Assembly: GCF_016900775.1 (NCBI RefSeq)
Contig: NZ_JACJKN010000013.1
Coordinates: 1-64,000, forward strand
Direction of reading: 5' to 3'
Source of the DNA: Olsenella uli
GTDB lineage: Bacteria; Actinomycetota; Coriobacteriia; Coriobacteriales; Atopobiaceae
Length of the DNA: 64,000 nucleotides
Shown: positions 53,348 to 60,593 of the stretch, piece after piece
How positions within the stretch are numbered: position 1 is the stretch's first letter
Layout: each line of letters begins with the position of its first letter
Notes under the pieces: generated by a model
What the model was told of the DNA's origin: nothing
Seen by the model: the letters and a program-made list of their open reading frames with translations, nothing else
Databases searched by the model: none
Translations under genes and position numbers: made by a program

Positions 53348-54958
53348 CTACTCGGCCAGCCCGTCAGGATAGGAGGCGTGCTCCTCCACCGCGTCCGAGG
53401 CGAGGCCGACCACGTCGATGAGGTCGCATGCCATGACGGCATGCGAGCCCACGCGCTCCGCGGCAAGCGACCCCGCGTAGCCGTGGATCTCGCACACGTA
53501 CGCGGCGAGCAGCGCGAGGTCGACGTCCTCGCCGGCGCGCTGGGCGAGGGCCGAGGCCATCATGCCCGCGAGCACGTCCCCCGAGCCCGCCGTGGCGAGC
53601 GCCGCGGGGCCGGGCTTGGGCAGCACGGCCTGCTCCACGCTCACGCAGCCCGTGGCGCAGCCCTTCGTCACCACCACGAGCTCGGAGCCGCCGTCCGCCC
53701 ACACGATCTTGCGGGCCGCATCGAGCTGGCCCACGAGGGAGTCGGGCGGGTTGGAGGCCTGCCCCACGAGCCGGCCGAGCTCGGCCCGGTGCGGGGTGAG
53801 CACGAGCGGCGCGCGGCGCCTCGTGATCTCGGGGAAGTCCGGGAGCGCCCCGTTGGTGAGGCGGGAGAGGCAGTTGAGCCCGTCCGCGTCGATGACGAGG
53901 GGCACGTCGAGGCCGAGAAGGGCGGAGACGATCGACGACGTTCCGCCCGAGACGCGCATGCCCGGGCCCACCAGCACGGCCGAGGCGCCCTCGGCCAGTT
54001 TGCGCACGACGTCCTGGGCGTCCGCGGAGATGGTCCCCTCGGCATCCTCGGGCAGGGGCACCACGGGGATCTCGAGCAGGTGCGCCTGCGCGGCGAGTGC
54101 GGCGGAGGCGGGCACGGCAAGCGTCACGTACCCCGCGCCCATGCGGGCCGCGGCGCGCGCGGCCATGACCGCCGCGCCCGGGAAGCGGCGCGAGCCGCCC
54201 ACCACGAGCACCGAGCCGCGCGAGAACTTGTCCACGGAGAGCGTCTGCGGCGCGAGGACGCCCAGGTAGTCGGCGAGGTCCGTGCGCCACGCCACCGGGT
54301 CCGCCTCGATCACGAGCCGCTCGGTCTGCTCCGCGAGCGGCGCCACGACGATGGCGCCGCAGACGTCGCGCCCGTCGTCGGCGAGAAGGCCCGGCTTGAG
54401 GGCGAGCATCGTGACCGTCATGTCGGCGATCACGCAGGAGCGCGCGGCATGGCCCGTCTGCCCCGAGAGGCCGCTCGGCACGTCGACCGCCACCACGCGC
54501 GCGGGACAGGCGTTCACGCACTCGATCCAGATGTCAAAGGGGGCGCGCACCTCGCCGTGAAAGCCCGTGCCGAGCATGCAGTCGAGCACGACGTCGGCCG
54601 TCTCGAGCAGGCCCTCGAGCTCGTCTCGGGAAGGTCCCACCACGGGGCTGATGCCCGACTTCACGGCGCTCTGCGCAACCTGCCGCGCGAGGTCGCCCGC
54701 GAGCTCGTCCGGCTCGATCGGGGTGACCACCTTGACGTTGATGCCGCGCGAGTGGAGCGCCTCGGCGGCCACCCAGCCGTCCCCGCCGTTGTTGCCCAGG
54801 CCCACGAGCACCACGACGTTGTCCACGTCCCCCAGCTCGACGACCTCCTGCGCCGCGGCAAAGCCGGCGCGGTGCATGAGCTCGGAGACGCTCACGCCCT
54901 CTCGCGTGAGGGCGACCTCGACGCGCTTCACGTCCTCGATGTTAAGCACAGGCTGCAT
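53348..54958 (-). CDS. nnr: Bifunctional NAD(P)H-hydrate epimerase / ADP-dependent dehydratase
   Basis: A 536-residue fusion. The N-terminal epimerase has '[20 protein letters not shown]' and '[15 protein letters not shown]'. The C-terminal ribokinase-like dehydratase has '[20 protein letters not shown]', '[11 protein letters not shown]', '[13 protein letters not shown]' and '[15 protein letters not shown]'. Together they repair hydrated NAD(P)H. ATG 54958 is eight bases after GAGGAG; the in-frame GTG further up overlaps the ribosome site. Gene order acpS-nnr-alr is common in Gram-positive bacteria. Confidence 0.94.
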   Translation of the reverse strand: MQPVLNIEDVKRVEVALTREGVSVSELMHRAGFAAAQEVVELGDVDNVVVLVGLGNNGGDGWVAAEALHSRGINVKVVTPIEPDELAGDLARQVAQSAVKSGISPVVGPSRDELEGLLETADVVLDCMLGTGFHGEVRAPFDIWIECVNACPARVVAVDVPSGLSGQTGHAARSCVIADMTVTMLALKPGLLADDGRDVCGAIVVAPLAEQTERLVIEADPVAWRTDLADYLGVLAPQTLSVDKFSRGSVLVVGGSRRFPGAAVMAARAAARMGAGYVTLAVPASAALAAQAHLLEIPVVPLPEDAEGTISADAQDVVRKLAEGASAVLVGPGMRVSGGTSSIVSALLGLDVPLVIDADGLNCLSRLTNGALPDFPEITRRRAPLVLTPHRAELGRLVGQASNPPDSLVGQLDAARKIVWADGGSELVVVTKGCATGCVSVEQAVLPKPGPAALATAGSGDVLAGMMASALAQRAGEDVDLALLAAYVCEIHGYAGSLAAERVGSHAVMACDLIDVVGLASDAVEEHASYPDGLAE

Positions 54959-54963
54959 ATGAA

Positions 54964-55533
54964 TCACTCCTCGAGAGAAGGTTGTCCAACCGGGTCTTCG
55001 GGGTCGCCCGCGCCAGGGGCGCCGCCCCGCGCCATGTCGTCGAGCAGGCCCTCCTGGACGCGCTCGAGCTCGTCGAGCACCGCGCGGGCCTCCTTGAAGG
55101 AGGCGGCCAGCTGGCGCGCGGCGTCATCGCGCTCGGGCGGGGCGGGGCGCACCTCGTCGGTCACCGCGAGCGCGTTCGCCACTGCCACGTCCCTCGTGTG
55201 CGAGATCGAGAGCGCGATCTCCCGCACGCCCCTCTCGCGCGCGACCTCGGCCGCCCGGCCGGCGAGAAGAACGCGGGGCCGGCCCGCCTCATCGCGCGTC
55301 ACCGAGACGTCACGCAGGCCAATCCCCCCGGAAAAGCCCGTGCCCAGCGCCTTGAGCACGGCCTCGCGCGCGGCGAAGCGCGCGGCGTAGTGCTCCGCCG
55401 GACGCGCGCTCTTCTCGCAGTAGGCGCGCTCCTCGTCCGTGAAGACGCGGCGCGCGAAGCTGGGACGGCGCTCGAGCACGCGCTCCATGCGCGAGATCTC
55501 GAGCATGTCGACCCCTATGCCTGCCGTCGCCAT
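54964..55533 (-). CDS. acpS: Holo-[acyl-carrier-protein] synthase with C-terminal extension
   Basis: A 189-residue AcpS. Metal-binding Asp9 is in 'GIGVDMLEI' and the second acidic residue in '[14 protein letters not shown]'. '[19 protein letters not shown]' is the end of the standard fold at about residue 125. A further 60 residues, partly a predicted helix ('[20 protein letters not shown]') with an acidic, Pro/Gly tail, are not part of usual AcpS. The enzyme moves phosphopantetheine from CoA to acyl carrier protein. ATG 55533 has AGGTGG upstream; GTG 55542, touching the glmS stop, is possible. Confidence 0.9.
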   Translation of the reverse strand: MATAGIGVDMLEISRMERVLERRPSFARRVFTDEERAYCEKSARPAEHYAARFAAREAVLKALGTGFSGGIGLRDVSVTRDEAGRPRVLLAGRAAEVARERGVREIALSISHTRDVAVANALAVTDEVRPAPPERDDAARQLAASFKEARAVLDELERVQEGLLDDMARGGAPGAGDPEDPVGQPSLEE

Positions 55534-55542
55534 CCGCGCCAC

Positions 55543-57393
55543 CTACTCGACGGTCACGGACTTCGCGAGGTTGCGCGGCTTGTCCACGTCGCAGCCGCGC
55601 GTCCGAGCCACATAGCGCGCGAGGATCTGCAGGTGCACCACCGCCACGATGGGGACGAGCAGCTCGTCTGCCACCGGCGGGATCCACAGGACGTGCTCGA
55701 CGAGCGAGGCCACCGCCTCGTCGCCGTCCGTGGCAACCGCCACGCACGTGGCGCCGCGCGCGATGACCTCCTGGATGTTGGAGACGGTCTTGTCGTGCAC
55801 GCGGTCGGCCGGCACGATGGCGACCACCGGGAAGCCCGGCTCGAGCAGGGCGATGGGCCCGTGCTTCATCTCGCCCGCCGGATAGGCCTCGGCGTGCAGG
55901 TAGCTGATCTCCTTGAGCTTGAGCGACCCCTCGTAGGCCGTCGTGGCGTTGACGCCGCGGCCGAGGAAGAGCGCCGAGTGCGCGCGGCGGAAGACCACGG
56001 CAGCGCGCTTGTCCTGCCAGGAGCGCGAGATGACCTCGCGGATGAGGTCCGGGAGGGTGCAGAGGTCGCGGTAGTGGCGCCCCACCTCGGGCAGGTCCAT
56101 CTGCCGCTTGGCCTGGGCGAGGCGCAGGGCGAGAAGGGCGCTCGCCACCATCTGCGCGGTATAGGCCTTGGTGGACGCCACGCAGACCTCCGGCCCCGCC
56201 TGGACGTAGAGCACGCCGTCGGCCTCGCGCGCGGCCGTGGAGCCGAGCACGTTGGTCACGGCAAAGACCTTGCAGCCCATCCCCCTCATACGCCGCGCCG
56301 CGGTGAGGGTGTCCGCCGTCTCGCCCGACTGCGTGATGATCACGCAGAGGGTGTGCGGCGTCACGAGCACGTCCTGCTCGTAGTTGAACTCGGAGGCGTA
56401 GTCGCAGATGACGGGAACCTTGGCCCAGGTCTGGATGAGGGTGCGCGCGATGAGGCTCACGTGATAGGACGTGCCGCACGCGATGAGGTAGACGCGGTCG
56501 ATGGCCGCAAGCTCGCGCTCGCTCATGGAGAGCTCGTCGAGCACGATGCCCTTCTCGCCGAGGCGGCCGGAGAGCAGCCGCTCGATGGCCTCGGGCTGCT
56601 CGGCGATCTCCTTGGCCATGAAGTCGGCATAGCCGCCGAGCGTCGCCGCGGAGGCGTCCCAGTCAATGTCCACCGTCGTGGGGGCGTCCACTACGAGGCC
56701 CTCCTCGTCGTAGACGGTCACGGCGCCGCCCTGCTCGAGGCGGGCAAACTGGCCGTTCTCGAGCTGGATCACGTGGGAGGTCACGCCCGCGAGCGGGGTC
56801 ACGTCCGAGGCGGCGTAGGCCCCCCGCTCCGTCGAGGCCACCACGAGCGGCGAGCCGTTGCGGACGCAGACGATCTCGCCGGGGGCGTCGGCGCACACGA
56901 CGGCGAGCGCCCACGAGCCCCTGAGCCGGCGGCACGCGTGGCGCACGGCGGTCACGAGGTCGCCCCTGCAGGGGCCCGCCCACGCGTCCTCGATGAGGTG
57001 GGCGATCACCTCGGAGTCCGTGTCGGAGACGAGCGTGTGGCCGATCCGCTGCAGATAGCCGCGCAGCTCGCGGAAGTTCTCGATGATGCCGTTGTGCACG
57101 ATGGCGATGCGGCCCGTGCAGTCGCGGTGCGGGTGGGAGTTCTTGTCCGTGGGGGCGCCGTGCGTGGCCCAGCGGGTGTGCGCGATGCCGCAGGTCCCCA
57201 CGAGGTTCGCGGTCTCGCAGCGCTCGACGAGCGTGGCCACGCGACCTGCGCACTTGACGCCATGCAGCTCGCCGTCTGCGCCTACGACCTCGACGCCGGC
57301 GGAGTCGTAGCCGCGGTACTCGAGGGTGGAGAGGCCTTCGAGCAGGTAGCCAACCGCCTGGTCACGCCCGGTGTAGCCCACGATTCCGCACAT
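55543..57393 (-). CDS. glmS: Glutamine--fructose-6-phosphate aminotransferase (isomerising)
   Basis: A 616-residue GlmS. 'MCGIVGYTGRDQAVGYLLEG' provides the nucleophile Cys after Met removal; 'HTRWATHGAPTDKNSHPH' and 'HNGIIENFRELR' are glutaminase signatures. Two SIS domains follow with 'ACGTSYHVSLIARTLI', 'ITQSGETADTL' and 'GRGVNATTAYEGSLKLKEIS', ending 'KPRNLAKSVTVE'. It makes glucosamine-6-phosphate, the entry to UDP-GlcNAc. ATG 57393 has GAGGAGG five bases upstream. No glmS ribozyme consensus is evident in the 569-nt gap upstream, which instead holds repeat array B. Confidence 0.96.
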   Translation of the reverse strand: MCGIVGYTGRDQAVGYLLEGLSTLEYRGYDSAGVEVVGADGELHGVKCAGRVATLVERCETANLVGTCGIAHTRWATHGAPTDKNSHPHRDCTGRIAIVHNGIIENFRELRGYLQRIGHTLVSDTDSEVIAHLIEDAWAGPCRGDLVTAVRHACRRLRGSWALAVVCADAPGEIVCVRNGSPLVVASTERGAYAASDVTPLAGVTSHVIQLENGQFARLEQGGAVTVYDEEGLVVDAPTTVDIDWDASAATLGGYADFMAKEIAEQPEAIERLLSGRLGEKGIVLDELSMSERELAAIDRVYLIACGTSYHVSLIARTLIQTWAKVPVICDYASEFNYEQDVLVTPHTLCVIITQSGETADTLTAARRMRGMGCKVFAVTNVLGSTAAREADGVLYVQAGPEVCVASTKAYTAQMVASALLALRLAQAKRQMDLPEVGRHYRDLCTLPDLIREVISRSWQDKRAAVVFRRAHSALFLGRGVNATTAYEGSLKLKEISYLHAEAYPAGEMKHGPIALLEPGFPVVAIVPADRVHDKTVSNIQEVIARGATCVAVATDGDEAVASLVEHVLWIPPVADELLVPIVAVVHLQILARYVARTRGCDVDKPRNLAKSVTVE

Positions 57394-57520
57394 GCGGACC
57401 TCCTCATGGTTGGGTGCGTTTGAGTCACGTGCCCTGATTGTACCAGTGCCGCCATACCCCGCCCGCAACAGACCCGGAAACCGCGTCATGCCGTAACAGT
57501 GCGGCCACCTCCGCGCCGGG

Positions 57521-57807
57521 CCGTTAGGGAACCGCGGCAGTTGCAGCCGCGGGACCGCCCCGCGTTAGTGAGCCGCGGTCGTTGCAGCCATCGCTGCCCC
57601 CGGGGTTAAAAACGCGGGCTTGCTGCATCACATCGGGCCGCGGGCGGCCCGTTCTTCTCGCCCATGTGGCGAGAAGAACCTCGCGGGTGCGCCCCGCGCC
57701 TGCAATGACGGGCGGTTTTTAACCCTCGCCCATCCAGGCGCCGCAACGACCCCGCTTTCCTAACCGCCGGGCGCGGAAGACGCGCAACGACCGCAATTCT
57801 CTAATCG
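57521..57807. repeat. Diverged 41-bp-period repeat array B, inverted around a central hairpin
   Basis: Three minus-strand 26-nt units (57521-57546, 57562-57587, 57603-57628) and three plus-strand units (57700-57725, 57741-57766, 57782-57807) share the pattern YGCAACGACC-N9-CTAACCG. All neighbouring units start exactly 41 bp apart. The two triplets point outward from the centre at about 57665, where GTTCTTCTCGCC and GGCGAGAAGAAC form a perfect 12-bp hairpin. Units match array A at 17.97-18.2 kb. No gene is visible in 57394-57962. Confidence 0.78.
57651..57679. repeat. Central inverted pair of GGCGAGAAGAAC in array B
   Basis: GTTCTTCTCGCC (57651-57662) and GGCGAGAAGAAC (57668-57679) are exact inverse copies with a 5-nt loop. 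It is directly next to another hairpin, GGGCCGC/GCGGCCC at 57635-57650. Confidence 0.8.
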
Positions 57808-57870
57808 GCCGCGGCCCACCCCGCGCGGGCGCGTCGCCAATCCCCCGCACGGCGCCCCTGCGGGGCGCGC

Positions 57871-57936
57871 GCGACGTTTTGCGCCCAAGAAACGTCGCGA
57901 GTCCCCCGCGCAACGCCTCTGCGGGGGACTCGCGAC
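57871..57936 (-). terminator. Two mutually exclusive hairpins after glmM
   Basis: GCGACGTTT (57871-57879) pairs with AAACGTCGC (57890-57898). The second stem, 16 bp, pairs 57894-57909 with 57921-57936. Bases 57894-57898 belong to both, so only one can form at a time. They follow the glmM stop within 27 nt. Confidence 0.6.
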
Positions 57937-57962
57937 ATCCTTGCGGCGTGAGGCCGGCCTTC

Positions 57963-59300
57963 CTACGCGCGGAACTTCTCCAGGGCGTCCAGCACGAAGG
58001 CGTTGGCCCGCTTGCAGAGCTCGTCAGTGGGCGCCTCGGCGAGGGTGCGCACCAGAGGCTCGGTGCCGGAGGCGCGCACGAGCACGCGACCCCGCCCGGC
58101 GAGGAACTCCTCGGCCTTCTTGACGGCCGCGAGCACGCCCTCGTCGGACATGGCGGCGTCCTTGTCCGTCACGCGTACGTTCACGAGCTCCTGGGGATAG
58201 AGCTTCACCGGCGCGGCAAGCTGCGAGAGCTTCTCGCGCTCCGCGCGGTAGACCTCCATCACACGCAGCGACGTCATGATGCCGTCGCCCGTGCACTCGA
58301 TGTCGCCGAAGATGATGTGGCCGGACTGCTCGCCGCCCAGGCTGTAGCCGTTCTCGCGCATGCAGGCGTAGACGTTCTTGTCGCCCACGGCGGTGGTCTC
58401 GTAGGAGAGGCTCGCCTCGTCGAGCGCCTTGAACAGGCCGTAGTTGCTCATGACGGTGGGCACCACGGTGCCGGCCGTGAGGCGGCCGTGCTTGTTGAGG
58501 TAGACGCCACAGATGTAGAGGATGAGATCGCCGTCGATCACGTTGCCGCGCTCGTCCACGGCAAGGCAGCGGTCGGCGTCGCCGTCGTAGGCAAAGCCCA
58601 CGTCAAGGCCCTGCTCCACCACGTGACGGCGCAGGCGGTCAATGTGGGTGGACCCGCAGTCCACGTTGATGTTGAAGCCGTCGGGGCTGTTGTTGATCAC
58701 GCGGACGTCGGCGCCCAGCGCGTCGAAGACGGGCTTGGCGACGGACGACGCCGCGCCGTTGGCGCAGTCCAGGCCGACCTTCACGCCCTGGAGCGAGAAG
58801 TTCGCGCTCGCGATGAGGTGGGCGATGTAGCGGTTGCGCCCCTGCATGTAGTCCACGGTGCAGCCGATGGCGTCGCCGGTGGCGAGCGGCACGTCGACCT
58901 CGCCGTCGATGTAGGACTCGATCTTCTCCAGGACGTCCTCGTCCATCTTGTAGCCCTCGCCGTTCACGAGCTTGATGCCGTTGTCGGTGTAGGGGTTATG
59001 GGAGGCCGAGATCATGATGCCGCAGTCGAAGCGGCCGTCCACGGTCTCGTACGCCACGCCGGGCGTGGGGATGACGTGCAGCAGGTAGGCGTCGGCGCCG
59101 GACGCCACGAGGCCAGCCACGAGCGCGGACTCGAACATGTAGCTCGAGCGGCGCGTGTCCTTGCCCACCACCACGCGCGCCTTGCGGTCCTGGCGCGCGC
59201 CGTAGTACCAGCCCACAAAGCGGCCGATCTTGAAGGCGTGCTCGACGTCGAGCCCCTCGTTCGCGCGGCCGCGGAAGCCGTCGGTGCCGAAGTACTTCAT
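57963..59300 (-). CDS. glmM: Phosphoglucosamine mutase
   Basis: A 445-residue GlmM that interconverts glucosamine-6- and -1-phosphate. It starts 'MKYFGTDGFRGRANEGLDVE'. The phosphoserine loop 'GIMISASHNPYTDNG' has Ser100 as catalytic residue. The metal-binding loop is 'FAYDGDADRCLAVDERG', the sugar loop 'LGGEQSGHII' and the phosphate-binding loop 'VLVRASGTEPLVRTLAE'. ATG 59300 has AAGGGG six bases upstream. It follows rplM-rpsI and precedes glmS, an order typical of actinobacteria, and is separated from glmS by repeat array B. Confidence 0.96.
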   Translation of the reverse strand: MKYFGTDGFRGRANEGLDVEHAFKIGRFVGWYYGARQDRKARVVVGKDTRRSSYMFESALVAGLVASGADAYLLHVIPTPGVAYETVDGRFDCGIMISASHNPYTDNGIKLVNGEGYKMDEDVLEKIESYIDGEVDVPLATGDAIGCTVDYMQGRNRYIAHLIASANFSLQGVKVGLDCANGAASSVAKPVFDALGADVRVINNSPDGFNINVDCGSTHIDRLRRHVVEQGLDVGFAYDGDADRCLAVDERGNVIDGDLILYICGVYLNKHGRLTAGTVVPTVMSNYGLFKALDEASLSYETTAVGDKNVYACMRENGYSLGGEQSGHIIFGDIECTGDGIMTSLRVMEVYRAEREKLSQLAAPVKLYPQELVNVRVTDKDAAMSDEGVLAAVKKAEEFLAGRGRVLVRASGTEPLVRTLAEAPTDELCKRANAFVLDALEKFRA

Positions 59301-59421
59301 GGTATCCCCTTCCCCGAGGCCACCGCAGCCGACGGCGGCCAAGTGGTCTGCACTAAAAGACCCACTCATTGTTGCATAAATAGGGGGCGGGGGACGCCCT
59401 CTTGCCGCTTGCGCTCGAAAT

Positions 59422-59504
59422 ACCTCGCACCTAGCCGCTCTTTCAGCGCCTTCAATACATCTTTTTAAATTTGCAATTTATGATAGATACACGAGGTGCG
59501 AGGT
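59422..59504. repeat. 11-bp inverted repeat around an AT-rich glmM promoter region
   Basis: ACCTCGCACCT (59422-59432) and AGGTGCGAGGT (59494-59504) are perfect inverted copies separated by 61 nt of AT-rich DNA, unusual for this window, that probably holds the glmM promoter. Could be an operator pair or loop-forming site. Confidence 0.5.
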
Positions 59505-59522
59505 TCTGTGGTGACGCGGCGC

Positions 59523-59556
59523 AAAAAGGGACCCGCCGCGGCTGCGACGGGTCCCT
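59523..59556 (-). terminator. Rho-independent terminator of rplM-rpsI
   Basis: On the minus strand AGGGACCCG (59556-59548 complement) pairs with CGGGTCCCT (59535-59527 complement), followed by a run of T (AAAAA at 59523-59527 on the plus strand). It is 25 nt after the rpsI stop and is the most canonical terminator here. Confidence 0.88.
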
Positions 59557-59579
59557 GACAAGGCGCTTGGAAAGAGGTC

Positions 59580-59975
59580 TTAGCGCTTGGAGAACTGCGG
59601 GCGCTTGCGGGCCTTCTTGAGGCCGTACTTCTTACGCTCGACGGCGCGGGCGTCACGGGTGAGGAAGCCAGCCTTCTTGAGGTCCTCACGGTACTCGCCG
59701 GCGTCGAGGAGGGCGCGGGCGATGCCGAGGCGCAGCGCGCCGGCCTGGCCGGTGATGCCGCCACCGTCGCAGTTGGCGAGGACGTCAAAGCGCTCGGCGG
59801 TCTCGGTCAGGCGCAGCGGGGCAATGGCGTTGTCCACGAGCTGCTGGCGGCCGAAGTACTGTGCGGCCTCGCGGCCGTTGACGACGACCTTGCCGGTGCC
59901 GGGGACAAGACGGACGCGGGCGACAGCCTCCTTGCGGCGGCCGGTGCCGGAGTAGACTACGGTGTTCTCAGCCAT
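59580..59975 (-). CDS. rpsI: 30S ribosomal protein S9
   Basis: A 131-residue S9. It begins '[20 protein letters not shown]', includes '[20 protein letters not shown]' and ends with the basic '[15 protein letters not shown]' tail that reaches the P-site tRNA. It lies 3 nt after rplM, the near-universal gene pair. A canonical terminator follows. Confidence 0.97.
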   Translation of the reverse strand: MAENTVVYSGTGRRKEAVARVRLVPGTGKVVVNGREAAQYFGRQQLVDNAIAPLRLTETAERFDVLANCDGGGITGQAGALRLGIARALLDAGEYREDLKKAGFLTRDARAVERKKYGLKKARKRPQFSKR

Positions 59976-59978
59976 CGG

Positions 59979-60419
59979 TTAGGCCCTCCAATCGATCTGG
60001 ACGGGGTTCTGGGCCGTGTGCGGGTGCTCGGGGCCGGCGTAGACCTTGAGCTTGGTGCCCTGCTTGCGGCCGAGGGTGGTCTTGGGGAGCATGCCCTTGA
60101 TCGCGTGCTCGACGACGCGCTCGGGGTGCTTCTCCATGGCCTCGCGGAAGCTCTCGAGCTTGAGGCCGCCGAGATAGCCGGAGTAGCGCCAGTACTGCTT
60201 GTGATCGGCCTTGACGCCCGTGAGGACGACCTTGTCGGCGTTGATCACGACGACGAAGTCACCGGTGTCGGCGTTGGGGGTGTACTGCGGCTTGTTCTTG
60301 CCACGAAGAATCATGGCGGCGGTGGTGGCCAGACGGCCGAGCGTCGCGCCCTCGGCGTCGATGAGCACCCACTTGCGCTCGACTTCGCCAGCCTTGGCGA
60401 ACTGAGTCGACTTCTTCAC
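59979..60419 (-). CDS. rplM: 50S ribosomal protein L13
   Basis: A 146-residue L13. Core signatures are '[20 protein letters not shown]', '[16 protein letters not shown]', '[20 protein letters not shown]' and the end '[15 protein letters not shown]'. Translation starts at GTG 60419, five bases after GGAGGAG; the longer frame upstream is leader. It heads the rplM-rpsI operon. Confidence 0.96.
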   Translation of the reverse strand: MKKSTQFAKAGEVERKWVLIDAEGATLGRLATTAAMILRGKNKPQYTPNADTGDFVVVINADKVVLTGVKADHKQYWRYSGYLGGLKLESFREAMEKHPERVVEHAIKGMLPKTTLGRKQGTKLKVYAGPEHPHTAQNPVQIDWRA

Positions 60420-60515
60420 TTGACTCCTCCTACGTACCTGCTGAGATGACGGCTTCTGGACAAACCGCCGTGCTTTTTTGTCAGAGATTACGGGGCTCTG
60501 TGGAAAAGCTGTAAG

Positions 60516-60521
60516 AGTATA
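60516..60521 (-). promoter_or_regulatory. Possible -10 box of rplM-rpsI
   Basis: TATACT on the minus strand lies about 97 nt upstream of rplM. No convincing -35 hexamer is seen. The leader could hold a ribosomal-protein control structure, but none is recognised. Confidence 0.4.
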
Positions 60522-60593
60522 GCGCATCGCGCACCGGCTGAGCAGGTGAATTTCTTGCACACAAGCCGTACACGAGGGCCGTGCCGCCCCGGC

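Noticed and set aside
51860-55390. Very long open frame on the plus strand opposite udg, alr, nnr and acpS
   Set aside because: It is antisense to four well-recognised genes, is rich in Arg, His and Ala, has no domain signature, and arises from GC-rich third positions.
57521-57807. CRISPR array
   Set aside because: Units are diverged, in two orientations, with 15-nt spacers and a total period of 41 bp; no cas genes are present.
57394-57962. glmS ribozyme upstream of glmS
   Set aside because: I could not find the conserved ribozyme core near the glmS start; the gap is filled by the 41-bp repeats and GC-rich hairpins.
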